NCBI GenBank assembly: GCA_937907405.1
Contig: CALCIC010000662.1
Coordinates: 1 to 7,219 of the forward strand
Length of the DNA stretch: 7,219 nt
Direction: 5' to 3'
Source: an uncultured Isosphaeraceae bacterium
GTDB lineage: Bacteria > Planctomycetota > Planctomycetia > Isosphaerales > Isosphaeraceae
Shown here: in pieces, positions 6,156-7,219 of the stretch
Layout of the letters: each line of letters opens with the position of its first letter
How positions within the stretch are numbered: the stretch's first letter is position 1
Translations under genes and position numbers: made by a program
Notes under the pieces: model-generated
What the model saw: the letters and a program-made list of their open reading frames with translations, nothing else
What the model was told of the DNA's origin: nothing
Databases searched by the model: none

Positions 6156-6258
6156 TACCAACCAGCGCGACGCGCCAGCGAGGGGAACGCCCGGTGATGC
6201 TCTCGGCGGTCGTGGCGATCCACGCATTTCGATCCCTCGCTTGCGCGTCGGGCTGGTA
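6156..6258. repeat. Inverted-repeat (MITE- or REP-like) element with 'QPDAQAR' arm
   Basis: The left arm (about 6161-6186, beginning ACCAGCGCGACG) and right arm (6233-6258, ending GTCGGGCTGGTA) are complementary at 23 of 25 positions plus one bulge. The 46-nt centre contains its own 5-bp hairpin, CGTGG-CGAT-CCACG (6211-6224). When the right arm is translated on the minus strand it reads YQPDAQAR, a peptide I recall recurring in predicted planctomycete proteins because the repeat is translated by mistake. The element lies between the DUF1501 stop and the 105-aa gene, so it may act on the 3' end of the DUF1501 transcript. No transposase or clear target duplication is visible. Confidence 0.75.
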
Positions 6259-6319
6259 AGAGAATCTCCAGGCGTCGCCCAAGTCGGACTCGTGGCTGGA
6301 ACGCGGCGGGCCGCCAACT
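6259..6319. other. DUF1501 3' flank
   Basis: This is 61 bp between the inverted-repeat element and the DUF1501 stop. A short GC-rich dyad (GCGG-CCCG-CCGC on the minus strand) lies just past the stop but has no T-tract, so I do not call an intrinsic terminator. Confidence 0.35.
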
Positions 6320-7219
6320 CTACGCCAGGACCTCCTCGACCACCTTGCCGTGGACGTCGGTGAGGCGGTAGTAGCGGCCCTGGTGCTTGAAGGTCAGGCG
6401 CTCGTGGTCGATTCCCAGAAGCCTGAGGATCGTGGCGTGGAAGTCGTGGACGTGGACCGGGTCCTCGGACACGTTGTAGCCGAAGTCGTCGGTCGAGCCG
6501 AACGTGAAGCCCGGCTTGATCCCGCCGCCGGCGGCCCAGACGGTGAAGCAGCGGGGGTGATGGTCGCGGCCGTAGTCGGTGGGGGTCAGCTTGCCCTGGC
6601 TGTAGTTCGTCCGGCCGAACTCGCCCCCCCAGAGGACCAGGGTGTCGTCGAGCATCCCGCGCTGCTTGAGGTCGCGGATCAAGGCGGCGCAGCCGTGGTC
6701 GGTCTCCCTGGTCAACTGGCGGATTCCGCCGGGCAGGCCGCCATGGTGGTCCCAGCCGGGGTGGTAGAGCTGGATGAACCGCACCCCGCGCTCGGCCAGG
6801 CGGCGGGCCAGCAGGCAGTTGGCGGCGAAGCTGCCGGGGTTCCGCGCGTCGGGCCCGTAAAGGTCGTAGATATGTTCCGGTTCGCTGGCGATCCCGGCGA
6901 CCTCGGGGATCGAGCTTTGCATCCGGTACGCCATCTCGTACTGGGCGATCCGCGCGTCGACGGCCGGGTCGAGCGCGGCCTCGTACTCGATCTGGTGCAG
7001 CTCGCGGAGCCGGTCGAGCATCTTCCGCCGCGATCCGTCCGAGACCCCCGGCGGGTTCTCAAGATAGAGCACCGGCGAGGCCCCCGCGCGGAACTGGACC
7101 CCCTGGTGGATCGAGGGGAGGAAGCCGTTGCCCCAGAGCCGAGAGTACAGCGGTTGGTCGACGGGCCGCTTGCTGATCAGGACGCAGAACGTCGGCAGGT
7201 TCTGGTTGGCCGACCCCAG
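6320..7219 (-). CDS. DUF1501 domain-containing protein (5' truncated by window)
   Basis: This is the C-terminal 299 residues of a DUF1501 protein of the alkaline phosphatase/sulfatase-like superfamily. The frame is open to the window edge, and the upstream codons give LGSANQNLPTF, WGNGFLPSIHQGVQFR and PVLYLENPPG, all typical family sequence, so the true start is outside. A GTG at 7072 is internal, not the start. The fragment carries the metal-site-like motifs GWDHHG (D157, H158, H159), GGEFGRT (E200) and GRDHHP (D219, H220, H221), then VHDFHATILRLLGIDHERL and a C-terminal RYYRLTDVHGKVVEEVLA. Family members are usually Tat-exported and sit beside DUF1549/DUF1553 (PSCyt1/PSD1) cytochrome-like genes, which would be expected just beyond the window. 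The biochemical activity is not established. The stop is TAG at 6322-6320. Confidence 0.94.
   Translation of the reverse strand: MGSANQNLPTFCVLISKRPVDQPLYSRLWGNGFLPSIHQGVQFRAGASPVLYLENPPGVSDGSRRKMLDRLRELHQIEYEAALDPAVDARIAQYEMAYRMQSSIPEVAGIASEPEHIYDLYGPDARNPGSFAANCLLARRLAERGVRFIQLYHPGWDHHGGLPGGIRQLTRETDHGCAALIRDLKQRGMLDDTLVLWGGEFGRTNYSQGKLTPTDYGRDHHPRCFTVWAAGGGIKPGFTFGSTDDFGYNVSEDPVHVHDFHATILRLLGIDHERLTFKHQGRYYRLTDVHGKVVEEVLA

Noticed and set aside
6103..6282. 60-codon N-terminal extension of the 105-aa protein
   Set aside because: It is translated inverted-repeat sequence (YQPDAQAR...), and the strong AGGAGG sits in front of the ATG at 6102.
5335..6363. 342-codon plus-strand frame across the small-gene region
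   Set aside because: It reads through repeat copy B and the inverted repeat and opposes two frames that have good ribosome binding sites. The product looks random and Arg/Pro-rich.

Overview
The base composition is GC-rich and the gene set points to a planctomycete, most likely the Isosphaeraceae/Gemmata side of the phylum. The markers are a PEP-CTERM-sorted exported protein, a secreted tricorn-type S41 protease with TolB-like propellers, a DUF1501 protein, and palindromic repeats one of which reads 'YQPDAQAR' when translated. This placement is inferred from family distribution; there is no rRNA or other direct marker in the window.

Layout: (1) 1-563 (+) is the 3' part of an old-yellow-enzyme flavin oxidoreductase. 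(2) 544-1221 (-) is a small exported PEP-CTERM protein, convergent with the first gene and overlapping its 3' end by 20 bp. (3) 1222-1487 is a divergent promoter region. (4) 1488-4934 (+) is a very large exported tricorn protease homolog with a full set of recognisable domains. Its last ~50 codons appear frameshifted. (5) 4935-6319 is a repeat-rich accessory stretch. It holds a nested palindrome, two ~62-bp direct copies of a hairpin repeat, two small minus-strand genes of unknown function (5222-5635 and 5785-6102), and a larger inverted-repeat element. Part of it is clearly less GC-rich than the rest. (6) 6320-7219 (-) is the C-terminal 299 residues of a DUF1501 protein that continues beyond the window.

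The large genes do not form an obvious pathway. Three of them (PEP-CTERM protein, tricorn homolog, DUF1501 protein) are cell-envelope or exported types common in planctomycetes; the OYE is a cytoplasmic redox enzyme. The part that standard annotation explains least is 4964-6258. There, small orphan genes alternate with three kinds of hairpin-forming repeat, as expected of a gene-acquisition or repeat-insertion hot spot. I do not see a recognisable defence system, CRISPR array, transposase, integrase or RNA gene. The evidence for a new system is limited to this cassette-like arrangement.
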